From Acutalibacter sp. (lineage in GTDB: Bacteria; Bacillota; Clostridia; Oscillospirales; Acutalibacteraceae): a stretch of DNA of 64,000 nt. Of this stretch, positions 1 through 7,721 are shown piece after piece. The stretch is taken from positions 1 through 64,000 of the forward strand of contig JAHHRN010000008.1 in NCBI GenBank assembly GCA_020025775.1, in the 5' to 3' direction. How positions within the stretch are numbered: position 1 is the stretch's first letter; each line of letters opens with the position of its first letter. A model generated the notes under the pieces. It was not told where the DNA came from, did not search any database, and worked only from the letters and a program-made list of their open reading frames with translations. The translations under genes were made by a program, and so were the position numbers.

Positions 1-26
1 TTCTCAGTTTTTCCAAAAATTCGCTT

Positions 27-55
27 TTAACTTTGTTCAGTTTTTAGGGTGTAAT
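27..55 (+). promoter_or_regulatory. possible promoter of the tRNA/5S cluster
   Basis: A TTAACT -35-like box and a TGTAAT -10-like box are 17 bp apart, just before the first tRNA. Both boxes deviate from consensus. The window starts 26 bases upstream, so the cluster could instead be read from further left. Confidence 0.35.
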
Positions 56-61
56 TTATAT

Positions 62-137
62 GCACCATTAGCTCAGTTGGTAGAGCACCTGACTCTTAAT
101 CAGGGTGTCCACGGTTCGAGCCCGTGATGGTGTACCA
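62..137 (+). tRNA. tRNA-Lys (anticodon CTT)
   Basis: A full cloverleaf folds. The 7-bp acceptor stem starts with a G:U pair at 1:72. The anticodon loop CTCTTAA gives anticodon CTT, the T arm carries GGTTCGAG, and CCA is encoded (135-137). It decodes AAG. It is first in a Lys-Glu-5S-Asn cluster. Confidence 0.96.
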
Positions 138-151
138 ATTGACAACAACAT

Positions 152-227
152 GGCCCGTTGGTCAAGTGGCCTAAGACTCCGGCCTCTCACGCCGGCAACA
201 GCGGTTCGAATCCGCTACGGGTCACCA
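152..227 (+). tRNA. tRNA-Glu (anticodon CTC)
   Basis: The acceptor stem GGCCCGT pairs with ACGGGTC, including one G:U. The anticodon loop CTCTCAC between CCGGC and GCCGG gives anticodon CTC (codon GAG). The T loop is GGTTCGAA, and the terminal CCA is encoded. It lies 14 nt after tRNA-Lys, so the two are probably co-transcribed. Confidence 0.94.
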
Positions 228-314
228 TTTGATTAAAACGGGAATACCTGTTTTATATATCCCACTTCAGTGGGGCATCTAGTAATTAGCCTGTGATTTC
301 ACAGAGTTAATATA

Positions 315-430
<116 letters not shown>

Positions 431-436
431 ATCAAA

Positions 437-466
437 AAACCGATTAAGCGCAAGCTTAGTCGGTTT
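437..466 (+). other. GCAA-capped hairpin between 5S and tRNA-Asn
   Basis: A 13-bp stem (437-449 with 454-466, one G:U) is closed by a GCAA tetraloop. No T tract follows, so it is unlikely to be an efficient terminator. A role in processing 5S from the downstream tRNA is inferred from its position. Confidence 0.6.
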
Positions 467-473
467 GACACAT

Positions 474-549
474 TCCTCAATAGCTCAGTTGGTAGAGCAT
501 GCGGCTGTTAACCGCAGGGTCGTTGGTTCGAGTCCAACTTGGGGAGCCA
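474..549 (+). tRNA. tRNA-Asn (anticodon GTT)
   Basis: The acceptor TCCTCAA pairs with TTGGGGA through one T:G pair. The anticodon loop CTGTTAA gives GTT (codons AAC/AAT). The T loop is GGTTCGAG, with discriminator G and an encoded CCA. It is the last gene of the cluster. Confidence 0.95.
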
Positions 550-552
550 AAG

Positions 553-588
553 AGAAAGACAAGTTTTTACTTGTCTTTCTTTTTTTAT
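553..588 (+). terminator. Rho-independent terminator of the tRNA/5S cluster
   Basis: A 12-bp perfect stem (553-564 with 569-580) has a TTTT loop and is followed by a T-rich tract. It starts 4 nt after the tRNA-Asn CCA. Confidence 0.9.
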
Positions 589-732
589 TTAAAAAGCTGA
601 AATTATGAATCTTAATGGGACGGGAGTTGTCCGGCTGTATCGGCTTTAAAGCTTTAGAAACGCAGGAAAAGAAAAAAACAAGGCTTCTTGTAAAAGAGGT
701 AATATTGATGCATCAAACCGAGCCATACAACG

Positions 733-894
733 ATGTCTCCGTGCAAATGCACTAAGGATTTAGCCCGACTTGAGAAAGTGGGGATTTCAAATGAAATATG
801 CATATGGTTAAACGGAGAAGATGAAAATATGAATTTTGAAGAAATGGCAAGAGAAAGAAAAAAACATTTTTCAAATTACGGATTCAAACTCTGA
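733..894 (+). other. short ORF, possibly the 5' part of a frameshifted gene
   Basis: An open frame of 53 codons starts at ATG 733 (MSPCKCTKDLARLEK...) and ends in TGA at 892-894. It overlaps the next ORF in another frame. A single frameshift near 840-890 would join the two into a protein of about 150 residues. No good SD precedes ATG 733. The rest of 589-835 shows no recognisable feature. Confidence 0.25.
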
Positions 895-1156
895 TGAGAC
901 CTTAGCCGAGGGAATATGGGTGAAAGGCGCTGCCTTTTTATTCAAAGAGCTTTCTTTTAAATTTCCAAAGAAAGTTACCAGCTATCCGGATACTGGTGTG
1001 TTTGTTTTATTTGCTGGAAGTGCTGTTAGCAATTCTTCTTTTGAAAAGGCGAATAAATTCATTGCAAACGGAAGAACGACCAGAGAGCTTATTTTTACAA
1101 GTCGAAGTGCGGCTTCGGAATTTGCTACAGGCCATGCAGGAAATGCTTGGAAATAA
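836..1156 (+). CDS. DUF4357-like small protein, possibly a remnant
   Basis: 106 codons from a TTG start (836) that lacks a convincing SD, so the start is uncertain. The C-terminal half resembles DUF4357: a hydrophobic strand ending in GS (GVFVLFAGS), then an S-x-SAA segment (FTSRSAASEFATGH) and a final aromatic/basic end (NAWK). DUF4357 domains often sit at the C-terminus of GIY-YIG nuclease-like or restriction-linked proteins; no such partner is visible here. The upstream short ORF in another frame (733-894) suggests the true N-terminus was frameshifted. A strong hairpin terminator follows directly. Function is not assignable. Confidence 0.45.
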   Translation: MKKWQEKEKNIFQITDSNSDETLAEGIWVKGAAFLFKELSFKFPKKVTSYPDTGVFVLFAGSAVSNSSFEKANKFIANGRTTRELIFTSRSAASEFATGHAGNAWK

Positions 1157-1165
1157 TAATGAGAC

Positions 1166-1200
1166 AAGTGCCAAAGGCGATTTACTTTTGGCACTTTTTT
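1166..1200 (+). terminator. Rho-independent terminator
   Basis: The stem AAGTGCCAAA (1166-1175) pairs with TTTGGCACTT near 1187-1196, and a T run follows. It begins 10 nt after the DUF4357-like stop codon. Confidence 0.8.
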
Positions 1201-1201
1201 G

Positions 1202-1229
1202 TTGCTTTCTTGTTTTTTTATGATATACT
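1202..1229 (+). promoter_or_regulatory. probable sigma-A promoter for the GrpB fusion gene
   Basis: TTGCTT, 16-bp spacer, TATACT. It lies just after the preceding terminator and 42 bp before the chosen start. Confidence 0.5.
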
Positions 1230-1271
1230 CAATTTGGGAATAAATTTTATATGGAATGGAGGGCTGCTGAC

Positions 1272-2156
1272 ATGGAAAAAATCGGTCTTGCACGCGGTAC
1301 GGTTCGCTTAGTGCCGCATCAAAAGGAATGGAAAGCCGAAGCTGAAAGGACTATACATAATCTCAAAGATATTTTAGGTGAAGCTGCCGTGGATATTCAA
1401 CATGTAGGCAGCACCTCCATTATCTCTATTGCCGCAAAGCCGATTATAGACATTGTGGTTGCCGTTCGAGATTTTGAATCCGTTCTTGCCAAGAAAGAAG
1501 CCTTACAAGAGGTCGGATTCTATTATCGCCCGAATTCTAATAATTTAGGAAATCAAATTCTTTTCGCTTGCGGAAGCTATTATGAGGGAACGGGCGATTT
1601 GCAAACGCATTTCATCCATGTTGTATTAGCGGACAGTATGGATTATAGAAACTATTTGAATTTTCGAGATTATTTAAACGCCTTTCCCGAAGAGGCGAAG
1701 CAGTATGAAGCTTTGAAATTATCTCTTGCAAAGGAAAATTCGGTAGATCAAGGCAGAGAAAACTACACTGGCGGGAAAAAGACGTTTATAGCAGAAGTCT
1801 TGCGAAAGGCTCTCGCGTGGAGTTATCTTGGCAAAACAGTGATTATTCAAATTGACCGGCCACTGGGAACGCATCATCCGAAGCATCCCGAAATGGTCTA
1901 TCCTGTGAATTACGGCTATATTCCCGAAGTATTTTCTGCGGATGGTGAGGAACTGGATGTTTATCTGTTAGGGGTTACCAAACCAGTAGAGTCTTATACG
2001 GCAAAGGTGATTGCTGTTGTGCACAGGCTGGATGATGTAGAAGATAAGCTTGTTGCGACACCGGAGAATATGCAACTTACAAAAGAAGAAATCAAAAGTG
2101 CAATACACTTTCAAGAGCAGTATTTTAAAACAGAAATAGAACTTCTTTCAAAATAA
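1272..2156 (+). CDS. GrpB nucleotidyltransferase-like domain fused to a pyrophosphatase-like domain
   Basis: 294 residues from ATG 1272, chosen because GGAGGG lies 10 nt upstream; an in-frame ATG at 1251 lacks an SD. The N-terminal part (about 1-175) is a GrpB/UPF0157 domain of the nucleotidyltransferase superfamily, with HVGSTS (44-49) and AKPIIDI (55-61), the G-S-T and D motifs of that fold. The C-terminal part (from about 185) resembles family I inorganic pyrophosphatase: LGKTVIIQIDRPLG, then YPVNYGYIPE and GEELDVYLLG. The catalytic DxDPxD signature is degenerate, so pyrophosphatase activity is doubtful. GrpB proteins are linked to CoaE fusions and to small-molecule nucleotidyl transfer, but substrates are not established. 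The same beta-barrel recurs in the Nudix gene near 62.0-62.8 kb. The gene is monocistronic. Confidence 0.85.
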   Translation: MEKIGLARGTVRLVPHQKEWKAEAERTIHNLKDILGEAAVDIQHVGSTSIISIAAKPIIDIVVAVRDFESVLAKKEALQEVGFYYRPNSNNLGNQILFACGSYYEGTGDLQTHFIHVVLADSMDYRNYLNFRDYLNAFPEEAKQYEALKLSLAKENSVDQGRENYTGGKKTFIAEVLRKALAWSYLGKTVIIQIDRPLGTHHPKHPEMVYPVNYGYIPEVFSADGEELDVYLLGVTKPVESYTAKVIAVVHRLDDVEDKLVATPENMQLTKEEIKSAIHFQEQYFKTEIELLSK

Positions 2157-2510
2157 AAATCTGTTTTACAAAAGAGGATTTCTTATGAAAAAAGGTTATG
2201 AATTTTCTTAGGCATCGTTTCTTCTTTATTTATTTGCTTTTTCTTTTATTGTTTGGTATACTGCATAATAGATTGCGTTGTAATGAAGGGAAGAGGGTAA
2301 ATTCCCTTCATAAAGCGGAAAAAGTTTTAGTAAGCATCTGAATCAAAGAGCATCGCAGTTTGCATGAACAGCATTTCAAGCCGTATAGGAATTTATTTAT
2401 AAAAGAAAAGAAACTGCGTATCATTTGCTTCTACAGCGACGGAATTTTTTTATATTGCACTGGCTTTACTGTATGGCAGAAGATGCTTTGAAAAAAACAG
2501 GGGGAGTATT
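2157..2510. other. 354-bp intergenic stretch with possible small ORF or gene remnant
   Basis: No standard gene is seen. An ATG at 2198 opens a 47-codon frame (to 2341) with a hydrophobic core (FFFIYLLFLLLFGIL) and an overlapping A-rich SD. An ATG at 2185 starts the same region one frame off and stops after 8 codons. It could be a small one-helix membrane peptide or the decayed 5' end of a membrane gene. Nothing else is recognisable up to the SD of the next gene. Confidence 0.3.
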
Positions 2511-3305
2511 ATGAAAGAGAAAAATAAACAGATGGAGAAACGAAATTTTCCAATAATTTCAATCGTGAGCTGTGTATGTATGTTGCTGTTCTCTCTGGTT
2601 GAACTTGTTTTATTCCTAAGTGAAGATTTTGTATTTAATGCGCAGTTGGTGGTTTTGACTTTAGCCATTCCGATTACGATGTTCTTGATTGCTTTTTTTA
2701 TCAATCGGGCAAAGAGTGTGCATCCTACGGTTAAAAAAATACTGACACCGATTTTAGCTTTTCTGTTAATTCCGATTACACTTGTTGCGGTGCTTTTGCC
2801 TGGCAAACTTGTACGCACTGTAAAAACAGAGGGTGTGGAAGCTTTTGTTACCTATCGGAATGCGGATGCTTATGTATTGGATCATGCGGATAGTATTTCA
2901 AAAACAAAGGATGCGGAGTGTCATGTGTACAACGAAGTGACTTTCCTAGGTGGAAGCGCAGTAACGCTTTTTTGCACCTATAGTGCAGAGAACTATGAGA
3001 CGGAAAAAGATCGTTTACCGACGCTGTATGCTTTTCGTACAGAACCTTTTGTCAGCAAGGAGGCGGACGGTTTTACGGCATCTCCGGATTTTGAATTCCA
3101 AGGTTTTGTGTTTCATACAGTAGATCCAGATCAATACGAGGAATTGAATTTTAAGGAATGTATGCTATACATTGGTACAAATGATGCAACTCACGAAATA
3201 GCCTATGTACAGCACTATGAAGAATACAACGGCGATTATTTGGAATGGCCATTGGATGAAGAATTGGATGGCTTTTGCGGCTGGCAATATTTTAGAAAAA
3301 AATAA
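2511..3305 (+). CDS. three-helix membrane protein with a C-terminal globular domain, unknown function
   Basis: 264 residues with SD GGGGGAG 5 nt before ATG. After a polar 14-residue start there are three hydrophobic segments (about 15-36, 45-64 and 78-100). A soluble domain of about 165 residues follows, rich in F, Y and acidic residues (FLGGSAVTLFCTYSAENYE, FVFHTVDPDQYEEL). The domain is probably outside the cell, since it follows three helices and carries two cysteines about 40 residues apart. I do not recognise the family. It stands alone between its own SD and a bidirectional terminator shared with the next, convergent gene. Confidence 0.75.
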   Translation: MKEKNKQMEKRNFPIISIVSCVCMLLFSLVELVLFLSEDFVFNAQLVVLTLAIPITMFLIAFFINRAKSVHPTVKKILTPILAFLLIPITLVAVLLPGKLVRTVKTEGVEAFVTYRNADAYVLDHADSISKTKDAECHVYNEVTFLGGSAVTLFCTYSAENYETEKDRLPTLYAFRTEPFVSKEADGFTASPDFEFQGFVFHTVDPDQYEELNFKECMLYIGTNDATHEIAYVQHYEEYNGDYLEWPLDEELDGFCGWQYFRKK

Positions 3306-3308
3306 TCA

Positions 3309-3337
3309 AAAAAGACCACCGAATAGGTGGTCTTTTG
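3309..3337. terminator. bidirectional terminator
   Basis: AAAAGACCACC and GGTGGTCTTTT flank a 5-nt loop, with A and T tracts on the two sides. It lies between convergent genes ending at 3305 (+) and 3353 (-), so it can serve both. Confidence 0.88.
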
Positions 3338-3352
3338 GTTTGTTAGCTTGCT

Positions 3353-3709
3353 TTATTTCGCATACAAAGATAATCCAACTAAAAGGCAGCCGTCCATATA
3401 GGGGAGTTGATGCTCATCTAAATAGGCGTAGAGGGCTTCGTTTGCGGCGCCGGGCTGAACGACAATCATTTTAAAAGCTTTCTTGCACTCTTTTAAAAGC
3501 TGTAAACCTTTTACAGGATGAATACACAGGTCAATGATGTCGATTTCCTCGGGAATATCGTTGAGCGATTCGAGCTCCTTGCCGACGGCATAGACTGTGT
3601 AGCCTTTTTCTTCTAAGCCATGTTTAATTTTATAAGCATATTTTTCTTCGTCTAAGGTGTTGCCCAAAACGGCGAACACATTTTGCTGCATCACTTCTTT
3701 TAAATCCAT
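3353..3709 (-). CDS. CoA-binding Rossmann-fold protein (YccU-like)
   Basis: 118 residues. ATG at 3709 is chosen because GAGGTGA lies 6 nt upstream; an ATG 18 nt further up has no SD. The sequence follows the CoA_binding_2 (YccU/YneT) pattern: an N-terminal FAVLGNT nucleotide-binding loop, the KYAYKIKHGLEEKGYTVYAV helix-strand, then IDIIDLCIHP, VVQPGAANEA and a late cysteine (MDGCLLVG). These proteins bind CoA in a Rossmann pocket, but the physiological role is unclear. The gene is single and convergent with the membrane protein gene. Confidence 0.8.
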   Translation of the reverse strand: MDLKEVMQQNVFAVLGNTLDEEKYAYKIKHGLEEKGYTVYAVGKELESLNDIPEEIDIIDLCIHPVKGLQLLKECKKAFKMIVVQPGAANEALYAYLDEHQLPYMDGCLLVGLSLYAK

Positions 3710-3822
3710 AGAAATCACCTCACCCACAGTATAGCCGAAAACGCGTGAAACAACAAGTGAAATTTTTAGCGAAGAAAAAGAAATCTTGCGATGGAAAAGC
3801 GAGAATTTTCCGTAAATTTCCC

Positions 3823-3852
3823 TTTACGGACAGGAACGGGATATGGTATACT
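3823..3852 (+). promoter_or_regulatory. probable promoter
   Basis: TTTACG, 18-bp spacer, TATACT, about 35 bp upstream of the ATG at 3887. Confidence 0.5.
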
Positions 3853-3886
3853 TAGAGAAGATTACTGCAAGGGGGGCGCGAAGTGA

Positions 3887-4483
3887 ATGCAAATGGATAA
3901 CGAATCTTTTTTAGATAGCGTTACTTTTGGATTCTTTTTTCAATCGAGAGATGCGGTAAAAAACGGTTTGCTTTTCCTGTTCGATGAGCTTCGCGAATAT
4001 CTCAAAGAATGGGTTGTTATAACAACCGATGCGAAAAGCGGCGAAAAGACCGAACAGATTTTTACGGTGAACCTAAAAAATGCGGCAGAGGTTTTATTGC
4101 AGGATGCCAAGGCAAAGGCTTATGGCTCTTATAATCTGCAGGGTATGGAATACGCGCTTTGCCTGCACGCAAAGCAAGTCACGGAAACCTCGGGTGCTGT
4201 TCTTTTGGAAATTCCGAAAGCGCAGATTTTTAAGGATAATCCGCAAAATGTGGATTTTTCGATTCTCAGTGCGACAATGATGAATGAAATGGAAGCACTG
4301 GCACCGTATCTGCAATACACCTATGCTTTTTGCGACAGCGAAAACACCGTGCGATGCACAGAAGCCGAGCTGGCGGATGAGGCATTTTGCCCGTATTCCT
4401 TACTTTTTTATCCTACCGAAGCGGAAATGGAAATCCGCCTTGGCGCAACAGAAGTGGACGGTAAAACCGCGCGCACATTTTAA
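3887..4483 (+). CDS. hypothetical soluble protein
   Basis: 198 residues. The SD-like run AAGGGGGGCG (from about 3869) precedes ATG 3887 by about 9 nt. No signal peptide or membrane segment is visible. The protein is acidic, with hydrophobic patches (FFFQSRDAVKNGLLFLFDEL, AVLLEIPKAQIF) and isolated cysteines with no metal motif. I do not recognise the family. Its own promoter and terminator indicate a single-gene unit. Confidence 0.7.
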   Translation: MQMDNESFLDSVTFGFFFQSRDAVKNGLLFLFDELREYLKEWVVITTDAKSGEKTEQIFTVNLKNAAEVLLQDAKAKAYGSYNLQGMEYALCLHAKQVTETSGAVLLEIPKAQIFKDNPQNVDFSILSATMMNEMEALAPYLQYTYAFCDSENTVRCTEAELADEAFCPYSLLFYPTEAEMEIRLGATEVDGKTARTF

Positions 4484-4495
4484 TTTAAAATTTTC

Positions 4496-4527
4496 AGCGG
4501 ACGGCTTTGGCTGTCCGCTTTTCTTTT
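4496..4527 (+). terminator. Rho-independent terminator
   Basis: AGCGGAC (4496-4502) and GTCCGCT (4513-4519) flank a 10-nt loop, followed by TTTCTTTTT. Confidence 0.8.
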
Positions 4528-4607
4528 TGCATAGCTTTTTATTTGCGGGGCATTCTAAAGAGGAAACCGCCTGCCTTAAATACGCAGGCAGAAAAGGAGA
4601 ATGCACG

Positions 4608-5258
4608 ATGCCAAAGCTTTTATATTTAACTGCCAACACTAAAACCGAAGCGGAATCCACCTCGAAAACCGTGGGACGCGCGCTTGTGAATGATCTTTTA
4701 TCGCGAAATCCCGAACTGGAGGTCGAAGAACTGGACCTGTATGATACACATTTGCCCAAGCCCAAGGGAGATTATTTTGAGGGTAGAAACGCGCTTTTGA
4801 ATACCCAGAAGAGAGAGAGTCTGCCCCGAAAGGCGCAAGAGGATTTGGCCGCCATGGAGGCCCTTTGTGAGCAGTTTAAGGCGGCGGATCTCGTGATTTT
4901 AGCCTGCCCCATGTGGAACGTCTCATTCCCTGCGCCGGTGAAAGCCTATTTTGATTGCGTGATTCAAGTCGGAAAAACCATTTCCTTTGACGGCGGTATG
5001 CCGCACGGTCTTTTGAATGATAAGAAACGCAGCTTCGTCTATATCCAGTCCTCCGGTGCAAAGCTGCCCTTGCTTATGCGCCCGACCATGAACCGCGGTT
5101 TGCATTATATTAAGGATATGGTGCGCTTGATGGGCGTTTCTGATTTTGAGGAACTTTTAGCCGACGGCACCGGCGATACCGAAGCCGAACGTCAGGAGGC
5201 TCTGCGTGCGGCGATTCAGAAAGCGGACGTTCTCGCGGATAAATTGCTGAGAGAATAA
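4608..5258 (+). CDS. azoR: FMN-dependent NADH:quinone/azo reductase (AzoR-like flavodoxin fold)
   Basis: 216 residues from ATG 4608, which follows AAAAGGAGA by 7 nt; the open frame extends upstream but without an SD. The flavodoxin_2 fold is clear: LLYLTANTK at the N-terminus, an acidic VEELDLYDTHLPKP strand, then ADLVILACPMWNVSFPAPVKAY (PMWN binds the FMN isoalloxazine) and VYIQSSGAK. Family members reduce quinones, azo dyes and nitro compounds with NAD(P)H and protect against thiol or electrophile stress; the physiological substrate here is unknown. It lies between two terminators. Confidence 0.85.
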   Translation: MPKLLYLTANTKTEAESTSKTVGRALVNDLLSRNPELEVEELDLYDTHLPKPKGDYFEGRNALLNTQKRESLPRKAQEDLAAMEALCEQFKAADLVILACPMWNVSFPAPVKAYFDCVIQVGKTISFDGGMPHGLLNDKKRSFVYIQSSGAKLPLLMRPTMNRGLHYIKDMVRLMGVSDFEELLADGTGDTEAERQEALRAAIQKADVLADKLLRE

Positions 5259-5286
5259 GGAAAACAGCATATATAATAGAAAGAAA

Positions 5287-5322
5287 AAACAGGTGGATGC
5301 CGCTTTGGTATCCACCTGTTTC
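5287..5322. terminator. bidirectional terminator
   Basis: The stem AAACAGGTGGAT (5287-5298) pairs with ATCCACCTGTTT (5310-5321) around an 11-nt loop, with A/T flanks. It is shared by the flavoprotein (+) and thrS (-). Confidence 0.88.
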
Positions 5323-5359
5323 TATATAAATCGTTTTAGATAAATTTTATCTAATTGAA

Positions 5360-7270
5360 TTAGTTGATTGCTTTGGTGTCGATTTCTGTTTGCAATCTTT
5401 CAAGAAGCTCATCGAGGTTCATAGAACCGATGTCGCCTTCGCCGCGATGACGAACGGAAACTGTGCCGCTTTCGACTTCCTTATCACCGAGAACGAGCAT
5501 ATAAGGTACCTTCTGAAGCTGTGCTTCACGAATCTTGTAACCGATTTTTTCACTGCGGTCATCTACATCTACGCGGATGCCCTTGTCGAAGAGATATTTC
5601 TCAAGCTCATGAGCACGCGCATGGTGACGGTCAGCAATCGGAAGAATGGTGACCTGACGGGGTGCGAGCCAAAGCGGGAATGCACCTGCAAAGTGCTCGA
5701 TGAGAATGCCAATGAAGCGTTCGATAGAACCGAATACAACGCGGTGAATCATAATCGGACGGTGCTTTTCGCCGTCTGCACCGGTGTATTCTGCCTCGAA
5801 TCTCTGCGGAAGCTGGAAGTCAAGCTGAATGGTACCGCACTGCCAGGTTCTGCCGAGGGAGTCTTCCAAATGGAAGTCGATTTTCGGACCGTAGAATGCG
5901 CCGTCGCCTTCGTTTACAACGTAGTCGAGATTTAATTCGTCCAGAGCCTTTCTAAGACCGTCGGTAGCCATTTCCCAATCGGCATCGCTACCCATGGAAT
6001 CCTCGGGACGGGTGGAAAGCTCTACGTGATATTTGAAGCCGAAGAGGCTGTAAACCTCGTCGATAAGACCTACAACGCCCTTGATTTCATCGGTAATCTG
6101 CTCGGGGGTCATGAAGATGTGTGCATCGTCCTGTGTGAAGCAACGAACACGCATTAAACCGTGGAGTGCACCGGATTTTTCGTGGCGGTGTACCAAACCA
6201 AGCTCGCCCATACGAATCGGCAAATCACGGTAGGAACGCGGCTCGGATTTATAAACGAGCATGCCGCCGGGGCAGTTCATCGGCTTAATCGCAAAGTCGG
6301 TTTCGTCGATGACGGTGGTGTACATATTTTCTTTATAGTGATCCCAGTGACCGGAGGTCTCCCAAAGTGCACGGTTGAGCATCATGGGGGTGGAAATCTC
6401 TACATAGCCTGCACGCTTGTGGATTTCTCTCCAGTAGTCGATGAGGGTGTTCTTGAGGGTCATGCCGTTGGGCAGGAAGAACGGGAAGCCGGGGCCTTCT
6501 TCCATCATAGCAAAGAGCTTTAATTCCTTACCAAGCTTTCTGTGGTCACGTTTCTTAGCTTCTTCGATTCTCTCGAGATATTCGTCCAGTTCGCTCTGCT
6601 TCGGGAAAGCGATACCGTAAATTCTCTGAAGCATCTTGTTCTTTTCGTCGCCTCTCCAGTATGCACCGGCAATGGAGGTGAGCTTGAAGGCTTTGACAGA
6701 ACCGGTGGACATGAGGTGCGGGCCTGCGCAAAGCTCCTTGAATTCGCCCTGCTCATAGAAGGAAATTGCCTCGCCGTTGCCTGCGTGCTCCTTGATAAGC
6801 TCGGTCTTGTAGATTTCACCGCGCTCGTCCATCATGGAGAGAGCTTCTTCGGGGGAAAGCTCGAACTTTTTAAGCTCTAAGTTTTCCTTTACGATTTTCT
6901 TCATTTCCTTTTCGATTTCTTCGAGGATTTCGGGAGTGAAGGATTCCTCTAAATCGAAGTCATAGTACCAGCCGTTGTCGATGGACGGACCGATAGCAAG
7001 TTTAACGTCGGGATAAAGACGCTTAACAGCCTGTGCCATAATGTGGGAGGCGGTGTGCCAGAAGGTCTTTTTGCCGTCTAATTCATCGAAGGTGACAATT
7101 TCAAGGTCGCAGTCCTCAGTAAGAGGGGTGCGAAGGTCGCAATAGGTGCCGTTAATTCTGCCACCGCAGGCAGCCTTGTAAAGACCCATGCCGATAGATT
7201 TTGCAACTTCTGCAATGGTGACGCCGTTTTCGAATTCTCTAACGTCGCCTTTTAAGCTAACTTTAATCAT
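5360..7270 (-). CDS. thrS: threonyl-tRNA synthetase
   Basis: 636 residues from ATG 7270, preceded by AAAGGAG; upstream codons lie inside the T-box leader and are excluded. Domain order is canonical: TGS (MIKVSLKGDVREF), second additional domain (HTASHIMAQAVKRLYPDVK; CAGPH), class II core (PFFLPNGMTLKN motif 1; GLVHRHEKSGALHGLMRVR motif 2; MIHRVVFGSIERFIGILIEH motif 3) and anticodon-binding domain. Active-site zinc ligands include Cys in MNCPGGM. It charges tRNA-Thr in the cytoplasm. A tRNA-Thr-sensing T-box precedes it, and it shares a terminator with the convergent flavoprotein. Confidence 0.98.
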   Translation of the reverse strand: MIKVSLKGDVREFENGVTIAEVAKSIGMGLYKAACGGRINGTYCDLRTPLTEDCDLEIVTFDELDGKKTFWHTASHIMAQAVKRLYPDVKLAIGPSIDNGWYYDFDLEESFTPEILEEIEKEMKKIVKENLELKKFELSPEEALSMMDERGEIYKTELIKEHAGNGEAISFYEQGEFKELCAGPHLMSTGSVKAFKLTSIAGAYWRGDEKNKMLQRIYGIAFPKQSELDEYLERIEEAKKRDHRKLGKELKLFAMMEEGPGFPFFLPNGMTLKNTLIDYWREIHKRAGYVEISTPMMLNRALWETSGHWDHYKENMYTTVIDETDFAIKPMNCPGGMLVYKSEPRSYRDLPIRMGELGLVHRHEKSGALHGLMRVRCFTQDDAHIFMTPEQITDEIKGVVGLIDEVYSLFGFKYHVELSTRPEDSMGSDADWEMATDGLRKALDELNLDYVVNEGDGAFYGPKIDFHLEDSLGRTWQCGTIQLDFQLPQRFEAEYTGADGEKHRPIMIHRVVFGSIERFIGILIEHFAGAFPLWLAPRQVTILPIADRHHARAHELEKYLFDKGIRVDVDDRSEKIGYKIREAQLQKVPYMLVLGDKEVESGTVSVRHRGEGDIGSMNLDELLERLQTEIDTKAIN

Positions 7271-7298
7271 TGTTGTTTGCTCCTTTCCAAAATAAAAA

Positions 7299-7580
7299 AG
7301 CACTTCACCCCAAAGTTTTTGGGATGAAATGCTACTACATTCCACGGTTCCACCCGAATTGATATGCGAAAAACGCATACCCGCTCTTTTCACCTTAACG
7401 CGGTTTCTACGGCGCGCCTTTTATGCCGGGGCATCTTTACAGCGCACGCTCCGAAGCGGTGTCGGGCTATCGTTTTTTTCGGCGCTTTCAGCCACGGCAC
7501 CGAATCTCTTTTAAAACGGGGAAAAGCCTTTCTTCTTCGTCTAAGCTTTCTTTCTATTATATATAAGGGCTTATGCTATG
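7299..7580 (-). promoter_or_regulatory. T-box riboswitch (threonine) upstream of thrS
   Basis: On the minus strand the T-box core GGGTGGAACCGTGG is at 7341-7357. It is followed by an intrinsic terminator whose 13-bp stem (7321-7333 with 7299-7311, two G:U) is trailed by TTTTTATTTT. Stem I is visible upstream: an AGAGA bulge, and a distal 8-bp stem TTCGGTGC/GCGCCGAA carrying GGCTGAAA. The specifier loop lies between helices CGAAG:CTTCG and GGCT:AGCC, and its 3' side CGACACCG holds the Thr codon ACC (7458-7460). Uncharged tRNA-Thr should stabilise the antiterminator and allow thrS transcription. The specifier assignment is by hand folding. Confidence 0.93.
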
Positions 7581-7585
7581 AAAGC

Positions 7586-7615
7586 ATTATACGCTTTAGC
7601 GAATTAGAAAGTCAA
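7586..7615 (-). promoter_or_regulatory. sigma-A promoter of thrS
   Basis: On the minus strand TTGACT (7610-7615), 18-bp spacer, TATAAT (7586-7591). It places the transcript start just before the T-box stem I. Confidence 0.88.
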
Positions 7616-7687
7616 GACCTATTTGCGAAAAAAGGGCGGAAATCTTTGAAAAACCTAGGAGAAATCTTAAAAAAGTTGTATTTTTAG

Positions 7688-7716
7688 TTGACAAGCGGAT
7701 AAAAATAGTGTATGAT
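7688..7716 (+). promoter_or_regulatory. sigma-A promoter of infC-rpmI-rplT
   Basis: TTGACA, 17-bp spacer, TATGAT: one mismatch over both boxes. Transcription would start near 7722. Confidence 0.93.
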
Positions 7717-7721
7717 ATCAA

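Noticed and set aside
4284..4607. Upstream extension of the flavoprotein ORF
   Set aside because: It crosses the previous gene in another frame and the terminator, while ATG 4608 has a perfect SD and the conserved N-terminus.
5390..5935. Open frames antisense to thrS (also 6161-6523 and 6542-6880)
   Set aside because: Shadows of the thrS reading frame, with no SD or family similarity.
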